DNA of 64,000 nt from Pyropia yezoensis (Eukaryota > Rhodophyta > Bangiophyceae > Bangiales > Bangiaceae). Position numbers and translations under genes: made by a program. The notes below the pieces were generated by a model that was given only the letters and a program-made list of their open reading frames with translations, had not been told where the DNA came from and made no database searches. Positions within the stretch are counted from its first letter, which is position 1; the number at the start of each line of letters is the position of its first letter. The stretch spans positions 4,462,882 to 4,526,881 of the forward strand of contig CM020618.1 in NCBI GenBank assembly GCA_009829735.1, written 5' to 3'. This document shows, in pieces, positions 44,001 to 52,454 of the stretch.

Positions 44001-45204
44001 AGCAATGGCCGTCGACGTGGTCGACCACGTAAGGGGATGCCACCCCTGTGCACGTAACCGCATGAGTCTACATAGGCGGGCGTCTGCCATGAAGCTATTC
44101 CCACCTGATGGGCCCAACGAGCAAGTCGCTATCGACATACTCGGGCCACTTCCGATAACGGGAGAAGGGAACAGGTACATCCTGGTCATGTCTGACCGCT
44201 TCACTAAGCTGTCAAGAGCGGCAGCCATCCCGAATGATACGACATACACGATCATGAACGCAGTGGTTGACCACTGGATCAGTGCATACGGAGTCATGAA
44301 GCAACTCCTCTCCGATAACGGAGCAAACCTTACGTCGGCATTCTGCACTGAGGTCCTGGGCATGTTCGGTATCGAACCACGTCGGGCATCCGACTACCAC
44401 CCGCAGTCCAACGGGCAGGTGGAGCGGTTCAACCGCACCATCGTAAAGATGCTACAGTGCTACGTGGCCGAGCACACGAACACTTGGGACAGGCTTCTGT
44501 CCGTACTCACCCTGGCATACAATGCCAGGCCACATCGGAGCACAAACATTGCTCCGCTGGAGTGGGTCATGCCACTAGGCGTCGGTAACTTGACGCTGCC
44601 ACCCGGCAGGTGCACTCGGTATGATACACCGAAGGGCCGACCCGCCGAACGCATCCACCTAGCTTGGTTGGCCAAGCTATCGTGGATGATTCCTAAGCTC
44701 AAGGGTGCCCTTGACAGAACACAACTTCGATATAAGAAGAACTTCGACGCCCGACTACGGGTGCGCAACGCAACCCTGGTAACAGGTGACTGGGTCTATA
44801 TCAGACACCAGAAGTTCCGAGGGAACAAGCTTATGCAACCGGTCAAGGGACCGTACCAGATCCTCCACAGAGATGACCACTCTGTTATCTTACACTCCGA
44901 TACGGAGATTCAACGCATCAGCATGAATGATGTCACACCTGCTCCGATGCCGGAACAGCCTCAGCCGGTACCGGCTGGGTTGCTACATGAAGCTCTTACA
45001 ACCCACCGGTCAGATGACCCGGTGGGACCGGATTGGATTCCATACCAAGTAGAGAGCGTGGTCGGACACACCGACCCGGACCTACCAGGACCCTGGTACG
45101 TCAAGGTTATGTGGGTCGGATACGACTCACCCACCTGGGAACAGGCGGCAAATATACCCCGCCAACTCCTCATGCCGTACATGAGGCGACGACGCCTACT
45201 GTAA
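41038..45204 (+). CDS. pol: Element A pol: protease, RT, RNase H, integrase, chromodomain
   Basis: An intact 1,388-aa frame. Aspartic protease: DTGAG at residues 113-117. Reverse transcriptase: CIDYRRLN, TIDCNAGYWQIP and the active-site YLDD at 580-583. RNase H follows with FVIDVDACD, ATEREC and the VRSDHEPL strand. Integrase has an HHCC zinc finger (HENPTAGH to CHPCARN, about 963-1003) and the D,D35E triad in AIDILGPLP (about 1033), LLSDNGANL (about 1093) and E1129 of GQVERFNRT. The C-terminal WYVKVMWVGYDSPTWEQAANI (in part) is a chromodomain-like module, which in chromoviruses guides integration to marked chromatin. With identical LTRs, this copy could be recently active. Its separate ATG after the gag stop suggests reinitiation. 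Confidence 0.95.
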   Translation: MTGGRWGYPSKPPRSTAGKAPRRARLSRRRINPRVHLPAPTTRRQGIDDQPPRLGGEDGKPRHVQPDKGPVQDARATPDIGVGHVLFTLENFKVSATLGVDPQSTRSYYPVLDTGAGPNLIRKDTLPDKWLPRVRVTRGPTIKDANGRLIRTTAAMSLQVTIGDLTTEVDFLVCETLSVPCILGCTFINVHVDVIRPGRRTVELQEADGTKRGHTAIVRDLTLQGSHVNVAEVYASVEPKTLRLAKRTRFEPLSETVLPVNCDLAGICRVQSNLRTYKRHGLTMANGLIDLPAGGSSLLVMANYRRKAVTLPKGTILGIAELYEGDILTPDKEGQVEPLEVLAVAETTERQQPDDGKPNPSAAPADLPPKDQESLKALAEADLDHLPPSVAEGVRRMLRKHDVMWTGGALGTIGATQHRIDLVPGARPARSQPHRAGPMQREIVDGEVKRMSEAKVIRPSMSEWGVPVVIVPKKDQTPRFCIDYRRLNLVTKKDSYPLPRMDECIDSLGEATVFTTIDCNAGYWQIPVADEDIPKTAFVCHSGVYEFLRMPFGLSNAPATFQRAVDIILSGVKWRNCLVYLDDVIVFSRNMDDHVQHVDEVLTLLRNAGVTLRLKKCAFFQQTVEYPGHQITPGKLGVLEANTRALRDARFPNTQTQLKSFLGMCNVYRRFVKDFARIAKPLTVLTSSTLPKVLQPPSPSEEEAFESLKRALLAPPVLALPHRRGTFVIDVDACDTQVGCTLLQGETLIGTDNVIPDLRPVGYFSRTLNPAERNYSATERECLGVIWAVQLLRPYLEGSRFIVRSDHEPLRWLLNLGDKDSDSHGRLARWRLKMAEHDYRTVYKAGSTHHLGDALSRLDTPSGDTRPVDEDIPVVPVCMVGNATQGMADHTMAHLACPLTLADFREAQANDDDCRRHRANLLAGTAGIFSENEDGLIYRRAPADGRHQVVVPVSLRQAVMKREHENPTAGHPGGSRMFAAMRRFFYWPAMAVDVVDHVRGCHPCARNRMSLHRRASAMKLFPPDGPNEQVAIDILGPLPITGEGNRYILVMSDRFTKLSRAAAIPNDTTYTIMNAVVDHWISAYGVMKQLLSDNGANLTSAFCTEVLGMFGIEPRRASDYHPQSNGQVERFNRTIVKMLQCYVAEHTNTWDRLLSVLTLAYNARPHRSTNIAPLEWVMPLGVGNLTLPPGRCTRYDTPKGRPAERIHLAWLAKLSWMIPKLKGALDRTQLRYKKNFDARLRVRNATLVTGDWVYIRHQKFRGNKLMQPVKGPYQILHRDDHSVILHSDTEIQRISMNDVTPAPMPEQPQPVPAGLLHEALTTHRSDDPVGPDWIPYQVESVVGHTDPDLPGPWYVKVMWVGYDSPTWEQAANIPRQLLMPYMRRRRLL

Positions 45205-45286
45205 CAACCCCAACCGACACCGACTTCGGCTGTTGGGGGGTGAGGCTTATACCTACTAAGTAGGGGTGTGACATGGTTACGGCAGA

Positions 45287-45372
45287 CTTAGGTTTCTAAG
45301 TCAAATCAGACTTAGGTTTCTAAGTCGAACCAAGCTTAGGTAACTAAGTAGAGCTAAGTTTAGGTAACTAAG
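45287..45372. repeat. Array of four palindromes with 24-bp period, after pol
   Basis: CTTAGGTTTCTAAG (45287, 45311), CTTAGGTAACTAAG (45335) and TTTAGGTAACTAAG (45359) recur at exactly 24-bp spacing. Each is a near-perfect palindrome. The same array is present after the gap at 48386-48471. It lies between the stop codons of pol and the antisense frame, which face each other. Confidence 0.9.
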
Positions 45373-45447
45373 TAAAACCTGAACCTTAATAAGTTAACTT
45401 AAAGGTAAAGGCTAACTCCGATAATATCGAAGTAACTAGGGAGCTTA

Positions 45448-45505
45448 ACCGGAGGATGACCTCCCCAAGCCAAGACACCAAGTGAGGGAGGATGACCTCC
45501 CCAAG
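45448..45505. repeat. Two copies of GGAGGATGACCTCCCCAAGC
   Basis: The 20-mer occurs about 37 bp apart and each copy contains the inverted pair GGAGG/CCTCC, giving two small hairpins next to the palindrome array. It is repeated after the gap near 48550-48605. Confidence 0.85.
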
Positions 45506-45596
45506 CATGAACCTACCGGAAGAAGTTGGACGGGAGGCAAGGCACCACTGAGCCAGAAGGGGTACTCCCCAGGGCAGCAAACAGAGGCAAGCAATG

Positions 45597-46096
45597 NNNN
45601 NNNNNNNNNNNNNNNNNNNNNNNNNNNNNNNNNNNNNNNNNNNNNNNNNNNNNNNNNNNNNNNNNNNNNNNNNNNNNNNNNNNNNNNNNNNNNNNNNNNN
45701 NNNNNNNNNNNNNNNNNNNNNNNNNNNNNNNNNNNNNNNNNNNNNNNNNNNNNNNNNNNNNNNNNNNNNNNNNNNNNNNNNNNNNNNNNNNNNNNNNNNN
45801 NNNNNNNNNNNNNNNNNNNNNNNNNNNNNNNNNNNNNNNNNNNNNNNNNNNNNNNNNNNNNNNNNNNNNNNNNNNNNNNNNNNNNNNNNNNNNNNNNNNN
45901 NNNNNNNNNNNNNNNNNNNNNNNNNNNNNNNNNNNNNNNNNNNNNNNNNNNNNNNNNNNNNNNNNNNNNNNNNNNNNNNNNNNNNNNNNNNNNNNNNNNN
46001 NNNNNNNNNNNNNNNNNNNNNNNNNNNNNNNNNNNNNNNNNNNNNNNNNNNNNNNNNNNNNNNNNNNNNNNNNNNNNNNNNNNNNNNNNNNNNNNN
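45597..46096. other. Assembly gap, 500 N
   Basis: Exactly 500 undetermined bases, the conventional size for an unknown gap. The sequence on the left ends in GCAAGCAATG, which recurs at 48687-48696. The sequence on the right starts inside pol. Confidence 0.98.
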
Positions 46097-48305
46097 ACAC
46101 CCAGACGCAGCTCAAGAGCTTCCTGGGAATGTGCAATGATATACCGACGGTTCGTCAAGGACTTCGCTCGGATAGCTAAACCGTTAACGGTTCTTACGAG
46201 CAGTACCTTACCCAAGGTACTCCAACCCCCTTCGCCTAGCGAAGAGGAGGCATTCGAGTCGCTGAAGCGAGCCCTACTAGCCCCACCCGTCCTTGCGTTA
46301 CCGCACAGACGGGTACCTTCGTCATCGATGTCGATGCGTGTGATACACAAGTGGGATGCACCCTGTTACAGGGAGAGACGTTGATAGGTACCGACAACGT
46401 TATCCCGGACCTACGTCCGGTAGGGTACTTCAGCCGGACACTCAACCCGGCTGAGCGGAACTATAGTGCCACCGAGCGTGAATGCCTCGGAGTTATATGG
46501 GCAGTGCAACTGCTCCGTCCATACCTGGAGGGCTCCAGGTTCATCGTGAGGTCCGACCACGAACCCCTACGATGGCTCCTCAACCTTGGTGACAAGGATT
46601 CCGATAGCCATGGGAGCTAGCCCGATGGAGGCTGAAGATGGCCGAGCACGACTACCGCACGGTGTATAAGGCTGGGTCAACCCACCACCTCGGAGACGCG
46701 TTGTCTCGACTCGACACCCCGAGCGGGGATACCCGCCCGGTGGACGAGGACATCCCGGTGGTACCGGTGTGCATGGTGGGTAATGCTACCCAGGGTATGG
46801 CTGACCATACCATGGCACACCTTGCGTGCCCATTGACCCTCGCGGACTTCCGCGAGGCACAGGCCAACGACGAGACTGTAGACGTCATCGTGCTAACCTC
46901 CTGGCCGGTACGGCCGGCATCTTCTCCGAGAACGAAGACGGACTCATATACCGGCGGGCACCCGCCGATGGACGACATCAAGTCGTGGTTCCCGTGTCCT
47001 TACGGCAAGCCGTCATGAAACGAGAACATGAGAACCCTACAGCCGGACACCCGGGGGGTTCACGTATGTTCGCAGCAATGCGAAGGTTCTTCTACTGGCC
47101 AGCAATGGCCGTCGACGTGGTCGACCACGTAAGGGGATGCCACCCCTGTGCACGTAACCGCATGAGTCTACATAGGCGGGCGTCTGCCATGAAGCTATTC
47201 CCACCTGATGGGCCCAACGAGCAAGTCGCTATCGACATACTCGGGCCACTTCCGATAACGGGAGAAGGGAACAGGTACATCCTGGTCATGTCTGACCGCT
47301 TCACTAAGCTGTCAAGAGCGGCAGCCATCCCGAATGATACGACATACACGATCATGAAACGCAGTGGTTGACCACTGGATCAGTGCATACGGAGTCATGA
47401 AGCAACTCCTCTCGATAACGGAGCAAACCTTACGTCGGCATTCTGCACTGAGGTCCTGGGCATGTTCGGTATCGAACCACGTCGGGCATCCGACTACCAC
47501 CCGCAGTCCAACGGGCAGGTGGAGCGGTTCAACCGCACCATCGTAAAGATGCTACAGTGCTACGTGGCCGAGCACACGAACACTTGGGACAGGCTTCTGT
47601 CCGTACTCACCCTGGCATACAATGCCAGGCCACATCGGAGCACAAACATTGCTCCGCTGGAGTGGGTCATGCCACTAGGCGTCGGTAACTTGACGCTGCC
47701 ACCCGGCAGGTGCACTCGGTATGATACACCGAAGGGCCGACCCGCCGAACGCATCCACCTAGCTTGGTTGGCCAAGCTATCGTGGATGATTCCTAAGCTC
47801 AAGGGTGCCCTTGACAGAACACAACTTCGATATAAGAAGAACTTCGACGCCCGACTACGGGTGCGCAACGCAACCCTGGTAACAGGTGACTGGGTCTATA
47901 TCAGACACCAGAAGTTCCGAGGGAACAAGCTTATGCAACCGGTCAAGGGACCGTACCAGATCCTCCACAGAGATGACCACTCTGTTATCTTTACACTCCG
48001 ATACGGAGATTCAACGCATCAGCATGAATGATGTCACACCTGCTCCGATGCCGGAACAGCCTCAGCCGGTACCGGCTGGGTTGCTACATGAAGCTCTTAC
48101 AACCCACCGGTCAGATGACCCGGTGGGACCGGATTGGATTCCATACCAAGTAGAGAGCGTGGTCGGACACACCGACCCGGACCTACCAGGACCCTGGTAC
48201 GTCAAGGTTATGTGGGTCGGATACGACTCACCCACCTGGGAACAGGCGGCAAATATACCCCGCCAACTCCTCATGCCGTACATGAGGCGACGACGCCTAC
48301 TGTAA
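46097..48305 (+). pseudogene. Second, error-bearing copy of element A pol (from late RT to chromodomain)
   Basis: It repeats 42995-45204 almost base for base but with about ten single-base indels (for example near 46138, 46310, 46616, 46873, 47357, 47413 and 47991). These break the frame into several pieces, although substitutions are nearly absent. Such an indel-only pattern is typical of uncorrected long reads, not of evolutionary decay. I take it as the unmerged overlap of two contigs across the gap, so it should not be counted as a real gene or duplication. Confidence 0.8.
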
Positions 48306-48783
48306 CAACCCAACCGACACCGACTTCGGCTGTTGGGGGGTGAGGCTTATACCTACTAAGTAGGGTGTGACATGGTTACGGCAGACTTAGGTTTCTAAGT
48401 CAAATCAGACTTAGGTTTCTAAGTCGAACCAAGCTTAGGTAACTAAGTAGAGCTAAGTTTAGGTAACTAAGTAAAACCTGAACCTTAATAAGTTAACTTA
48501 AAGGTAAAGGCTAACTCCGATAATATCGAAGTAACTAGGGAGCTTACACGGGAGGATGACCTCCCCAAGCCAAGACACCAAGTGAGGGAGGATGACCTCC
48601 CCAAGCATGAACCTACCGGAAGAAGTTGGACGGGAGGCAAGGCACCACTGAGCCAGAAGGGGTACTCCCCAGGGCAGCAAACAGAGGCAAGCAATGCCCC
48701 CAAAGGGGATGAGTTTATACTCACTACTACCCGGCTACCATAAGGGTTGCCGGGGCCCTCTCCCGCACAAACAATAGCACTCC

Positions 48784-51231
48784 TCAGTGGGTAGACCCAC
48801 TGCCCGAGGGAGGCCACTCACGCGTAAGCGCGTAGACCTCCGTGCTCCACCGGTCGGCAACGTCACGACGGTCGACCACCCGAGTTACCTCGGTGCATAG
48901 CTGGACGCGGGTGCTGCGGCCAGCCTCCACGTCCTCCAGAGCTTTCTGGAGGCGGTCCAGCACGCCACCGAAGCAACGCGCTGACCCAACCAGCGCAGCA
49001 CCTGGGGGGATATCCCCCCAGCTAACAGAGAGACCCCCACGCAGTGCGCGGGTAACAAGGGCGTCAACGCCCTCATACCAGAGACGGGGACCCCCGTCAT
49101 GTGCGACAGGGGCGGGAGGTGACACTGGCGCAGCCAGAGGAGCCACAGGAGCCGACACGGCTACCACCGGAGCCGGTGGCACCTGATACGAGGCCCGGTA
49201 GGACCCTACCGAAGGGGCTCCACCGTAACCACGGCGGTACTCCGCCCGACGACGGGACACCTCACGCTCCCCACCCACAGAGCCCCACTCTCGGGGACGA
49301 CGGCCAACCGCCGCCGGCATCGGGTTACCGAACCACGGAGCAAGGACCTGAAGAGGGTCATGGATAACCATGGGAATACCCAGGTCAGCAACAGCCTCGG
49401 TGGATGCCCACCCATGGCAACTGGGCTCACCCGGCTGAGTACGCCGGACACGCAACGAGTGACGAGGCAAGGGGGAAGCCCCAGCCTGCGGGTCCCGGTA
49501 CGGGGGAAGGGCCAACACCCCAGCCCAGTTCACGGCATCGTGAACAGCCAGCAGGGCTTCGAACTCCCGGGCCAACCCGGTCTTGGCGGCTATCAGATCC
49601 ACGCCCAACTGCGCGATGTGCCGACGGACACCCGTCGGAAGATGAAACAGACGACCCTGCCGGCGGACGGACAGCAAGAAGGATGAAGCCTGCCCGAGGG
49701 TAACCTCAAGGGTGAAGGTACCCTGCAACGGGTGGACCGGTCGCGAGGCCAACACACTCCCGAAGTAGCGAAGACAGGAGCCGGTGTCAAACCGGAAAGC
49801 AGGGGCGGGTTCCCACCCCTCCTGCCATAGCGGCGGGCGCACGGGAGTGTATACCGGAGCACGACCGTTGCCGGTCTGCAACGCACACGTTATATCCGTG
49901 CGGAACGCATCCGCCATGACACCGTGGTTACGTCGCCAACTCGACGCCGACTTCAACCCCGCCATGGGCGGGTAGGGAGCCGTCAACGACAGATACGGGG
50001 GTACCCCCGGGTAGTAGTCAAAGTCGGGATACCGACCGGTACTGCCCACCGTCTCCCCAAACGCAACCGGCTCCGCCGCCGCCGCAATCCCCCGAGCACT
50101 AGCCGGGTAGTCAATCTCCCGCGGCAACGCGGGGGCAATCAGGTCGCAGACCCCGAAGTTGGGGTCGAGGTAGACCTCACCCCGTCCCACCCGGGTGCGC
50201 CAGAGCTGCGCATGCCGGTCGTCCGGCTGACTCAGGATCCAATGATGTTCCACCCGGACCGCGTTCGGCTGGTTGACCAGCCGCACCAACTCCCGCTCCC
50301 AGCTCGGGTCCACCTTAACGCGGCGGGAGGACTCTCCACGGGGATGCACCAGGTGGAAGTCCACCCGCATACGCCCATCGCACTCCATCGACTCTTGCAC
50401 CGTGAGGCCTCGAACCCGAGCCACCAAGTCGGACACCGACATGGCGGGTTGACCCGCCGCCACGGCGACGCCGCCACCCAACGGGGCAACCCGGGCAGGA
50501 CCAGGAAGAATCGGGGGCGCCGGGGGACGCACCACCGGCAGAGGGGCCGACGTCGGAGATGGACGAGGCCGAGGAGGAAGAAGAAGGGCGGGCGCCCGCC
50601 CGGAGTAACTCCCGGTGTCAACCGCCATGGGAGAAGGAGCGTCTTGACCGCTCGACACCCGCGGCACCGCAGGTATGGTACCGGCGCCGGCACCACCCGT
50701 CGGCGTAGCCCCCGCCTCGGAAGGGGAAGGCACTTGGACAGCCTCCGGAGCCGGAGCCCCGGCCGTGCGGACACCCGCACCGTCTTGACCCGCCGCACCG
50801 GGTGTCGCACCGCCACCACCACCCGCGTCAACGTCGGGACCGCCTCGAGGAGTCACCGCTCGGACACCCGGACCACCTTGACCAGCCGGAGTCGGCTGCG
50901 GGTCGCCACCTCCGCCGCAGGGCGGACCATCTTGAGGTAGCTGCGGTGAGCCGGCACCGGCACCAGGCTCCATCCGGGCAGCCGGCAGAGAGGGGGTAGA
51001 AGCCGCCACGCGCGGTTGACCGCCGGGTTGACCGCCGGCCGACGGCACCGTCGTGCCGCTGCACACGGACGACAGTCCTCCGGCCGACAGACGGACGGAC
51101 ACCGCAGGCCCGTCGTCGTCAGACGAGCTCACCCCGTAACGCGCGGCGTCGGGACCGACAGGCGCGTCGTCCTCCATCTCCTCCCCGATCAGGAGGTCTT
51201 CCTCCTCTCCAAGCACCTGGGGATAGGACAT
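48784..51231 (-). CDS. Antisense gene of element A, 815 aa, unknown function
   Basis: An open frame of 815 codons lies on the strand opposite to gag-pol, between pol and the 3' LTR. It starts at the ATG at 51231 (MSYPQVLGEEEDLL) and ends at TGA 48784-48786, facing the pol stop. Residues 1-40 are acidic, and about 40-300 are Pro/Gly/Ala-rich and probably disordered. From about 300 on the sequence looks folded, with many Trp, Tyr, Phe and His (VDFHLVHPRGESSRRVKVD, HHWILSQPDDRHAQLW, FRFDTGSCLRYFG, LFHLPTGVRRHIAQLG). A helical end follows, with LDRLQKALEDVEAG. I recognise no known domain. Antisense frames in this position are known from some plant Ty3/gypsy families. The absence of stops over 2.4 kb next to a recent pol argues that it is selected. 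The frame is open upstream of 51231 too. Confidence 0.75.
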   Translation of the reverse strand: MSYPQVLGEEEDLLIGEEMEDDAPVGPDAARYGVSSSDDDGPAVSVRLSAGGLSSVCSGTTVPSAGGQPGGQPRVAASTPSLPAARMEPGAGAGSPQLPQDGPPCGGGGDPQPTPAGQGGPGVRAVTPRGGPDVDAGGGGGATPGAAGQDGAGVRTAGAPAPEAVQVPSPSEAGATPTGGAGAGTIPAVPRVSSGQDAPSPMAVDTGSYSGRAPALLLPPRPRPSPTSAPLPVVRPPAPPILPGPARVAPLGGGVAVAAGQPAMSVSDLVARVRGLTVQESMECDGRMRVDFHLVHPRGESSRRVKVDPSWERELVRLVNQPNAVRVEHHWILSQPDDRHAQLWRTRVGRGEVYLDPNFGVCDLIAPALPREIDYPASARGIAAAAEPVAFGETVGSTGRYPDFDYYPGVPPYLSLTAPYPPMAGLKSASSWRRNHGVMADAFRTDITCALQTGNGRAPVYTPVRPPLWQEGWEPAPAFRFDTGSCLRYFGSVLASRPVHPLQGTFTLEVTLGQASSFLLSVRRQGRLFHLPTGVRRHIAQLGVDLIAAKTGLAREFEALLAVHDAVNWAGVLALPPYRDPQAGASPLPRHSLRVRRTQPGEPSCHGWASTEAVADLGIPMVIHDPLQVLAPWFGNPMPAAVGRRPREWGSVGGEREVSRRRAEYRRGYGGAPSVGSYRASYQVPPAPVVAVSAPVAPLAAPVSPPAPVAHDGGPRLWYEGVDALVTRALRGGLSVSWGDIPPGAALVGSARCFGGVLDRLQKALEDVEAGRSTRVQLCTEVTRVVDRRDVADRWSTEVYALTREWPPSGSGSTH

Positions 51232-51804
51232 GATAACGGGTGCAGAGTCCCCCGCGCCCACAAGCCGTCGACGGCTACGACCCGGTACGGTGGGATAACC
51301 GGGACGAGCCAGGGAAGCGCAGGCACCCGCGCTTATGACCACAAACGGCCACAAGCAGCGCCACAAACACGCGGGTCGACCCACGCCGCACGGGGCTACG
51401 AACGCGCCCCACCCAGGCACCTGGGCGGGACAAGGCCACCCCCACACATGGGGTAAGCAAGGGGGGTCACCCCCAACCGCCCCCACGCAACGCGGGCAGC
51501 CCTCGCCCCCCACTCAATCGTCCACACGAGAGGGACCCCCCTACCACCAGGCACCTGGTGGCGGATCCGCTTGCACCACCCCTCGGGAAGGGGGGTCGTG
51601 AACAAAAACCCGCATCGGGAAATTAACGGTCCGGAAAACGGATCGTGTGTGTACCACACAAAGGGGGGCACCCCCCTCGGACAACCTCGAAAAGGGGTGT
51701 CTGTCGCGACGGGGCGCAAAGCCCCACCCGACGGGTAAACAGTCACGCGACCCACTTACATTCGGTAACCCGAATGCAACTCGACCCGAGGACGGGCCGA
51801 ATCT
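51232..51804 (-). promoter_or_regulatory. Presumed promoter region of the antisense gene
   Basis: About 570 bp lie between the antisense start codon and the polypurine tract, with no other frame. Transcription of the antisense gene would have to start here or in the 3' LTR. No specific box is recognised. Confidence 0.35.
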
Positions 51805-51816
51805 AAGGGGGGGATA
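51805..51816 (+). other. Polypurine tract of element A
   Basis: AAGGGGGGGATA sits directly before the 3' LTR start TGTAGCA, where second-strand synthesis would be primed. Confidence 0.85.
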
Positions 51817-52178
51817 TGTAGCAATATGGTTGTCCGTATTGTGACCCTAATATTAGGGGGGCTACTTCTAATCCTTAACTTCAATTTGAGAGTCCGAGCT
51901 GGTCACGGTATCTATAAGTTACGTATGACCAGAGGGACTTGCATCTTGGGGTGGAGGGTAGTTAGTAGTGTCTCCGAGGGTTTATAACGAGGGGGCCGGT
52001 GGCGAATCCACCGCCGGCCAAGGTAGAACAACAAACCCCTCCCATTTGGGCTCCCATCTTGGTCCCGTGGCTTGCGCTCCAAGGACAGCAACCTTGGCCT
52101 CCCGGTGACGTTGGTGCCGATCCCCCTTGGTGAGTGTTCCCTGAGAGTGGACGTGCGACGGATTCCTATTGTGCTACA
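51817..52178 (+). repeat. Element A 3' LTR
   Basis: 362 bp, with no difference from the 5' LTR that I could find by eye. It ends TGCTACA and is followed by the duplicated ACCAC. Confidence 0.95.
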
Positions 52179-52335
52179 ACCACACACCATCCTCTTGTTT
52201 GTCAGTGGGGGGTTTGCCCCACAACAGGGACAGAGTGTGTGCGACTTGCACTTCTTCCGGTTCCCACGACACGGGAGGCAGCCCTTGTACACCGCCCCAA
52301 CTTGGGTGCCGTGTGTGTAAGTGGTTTTTGCTACA
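52179..52335 (+). repeat. Element B 5' LTR, second part
   Basis: It continues the LTR interrupted at 38258, beginning with the second ACCAC, and matches 60873-61029. It ends TTTTTGCTACA. Confidence 0.92.
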
Positions 52336-52337
52336 TT

Positions 52338-52356
52338 TGGTGGAGCAGCAGGGGAC
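52338..52356 (+). other. Primer-binding site of element B
   Basis: TGGTGGAGCAGCAGGGGAC, two bases after the LTR end, is identical to that of element A. Both families therefore use the same tRNA although their LTRs are unrelated. Confidence 0.8.
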
Positions 52357-52454
52357 AGAGGTAAACTTTACCTCCGGGTGCACCCGGGTGTAGGGGGCCC
52401 TCTGTCTCAGAGGAACGGTGGACTTGGACCGTGTCATACGGATCGTCTGCCAAC

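Larger units (their letters stand above)
38259..52178 (+). mobile_element. Element A: young, apparently intact Ty3/gypsy chromovirus with an antisense gene
   Basis: Two 362-bp LTRs that I read as identical (38259-38620 and 51817-52178) enclose primer-binding site, gag, pol, a palindrome array, a long minus-strand frame and a polypurine tract. ACCAC is duplicated at 38254-38258 and 52179-52183. The span includes a 500-N gap and a repeated pol part that is probably an assembly artefact; without it the element would be about 10.8 kb. It sits inside the 5' LTR of element B. Confidence 0.93.

Noticed and set aside
45287..45372. CRISPR-like array (regular palindromic repeats)
   Set aside because: Only four units, the intervals are themselves similar, and it sits inside a eukaryotic retrotransposon.
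46097..48305. Tandem duplication of pol as a biological feature
   Set aside because: Near absence of substitutions, many single-base indels, and an exact rejoining point at 48687-48696 beside a 500-N gap fit an assembly overlap much better.
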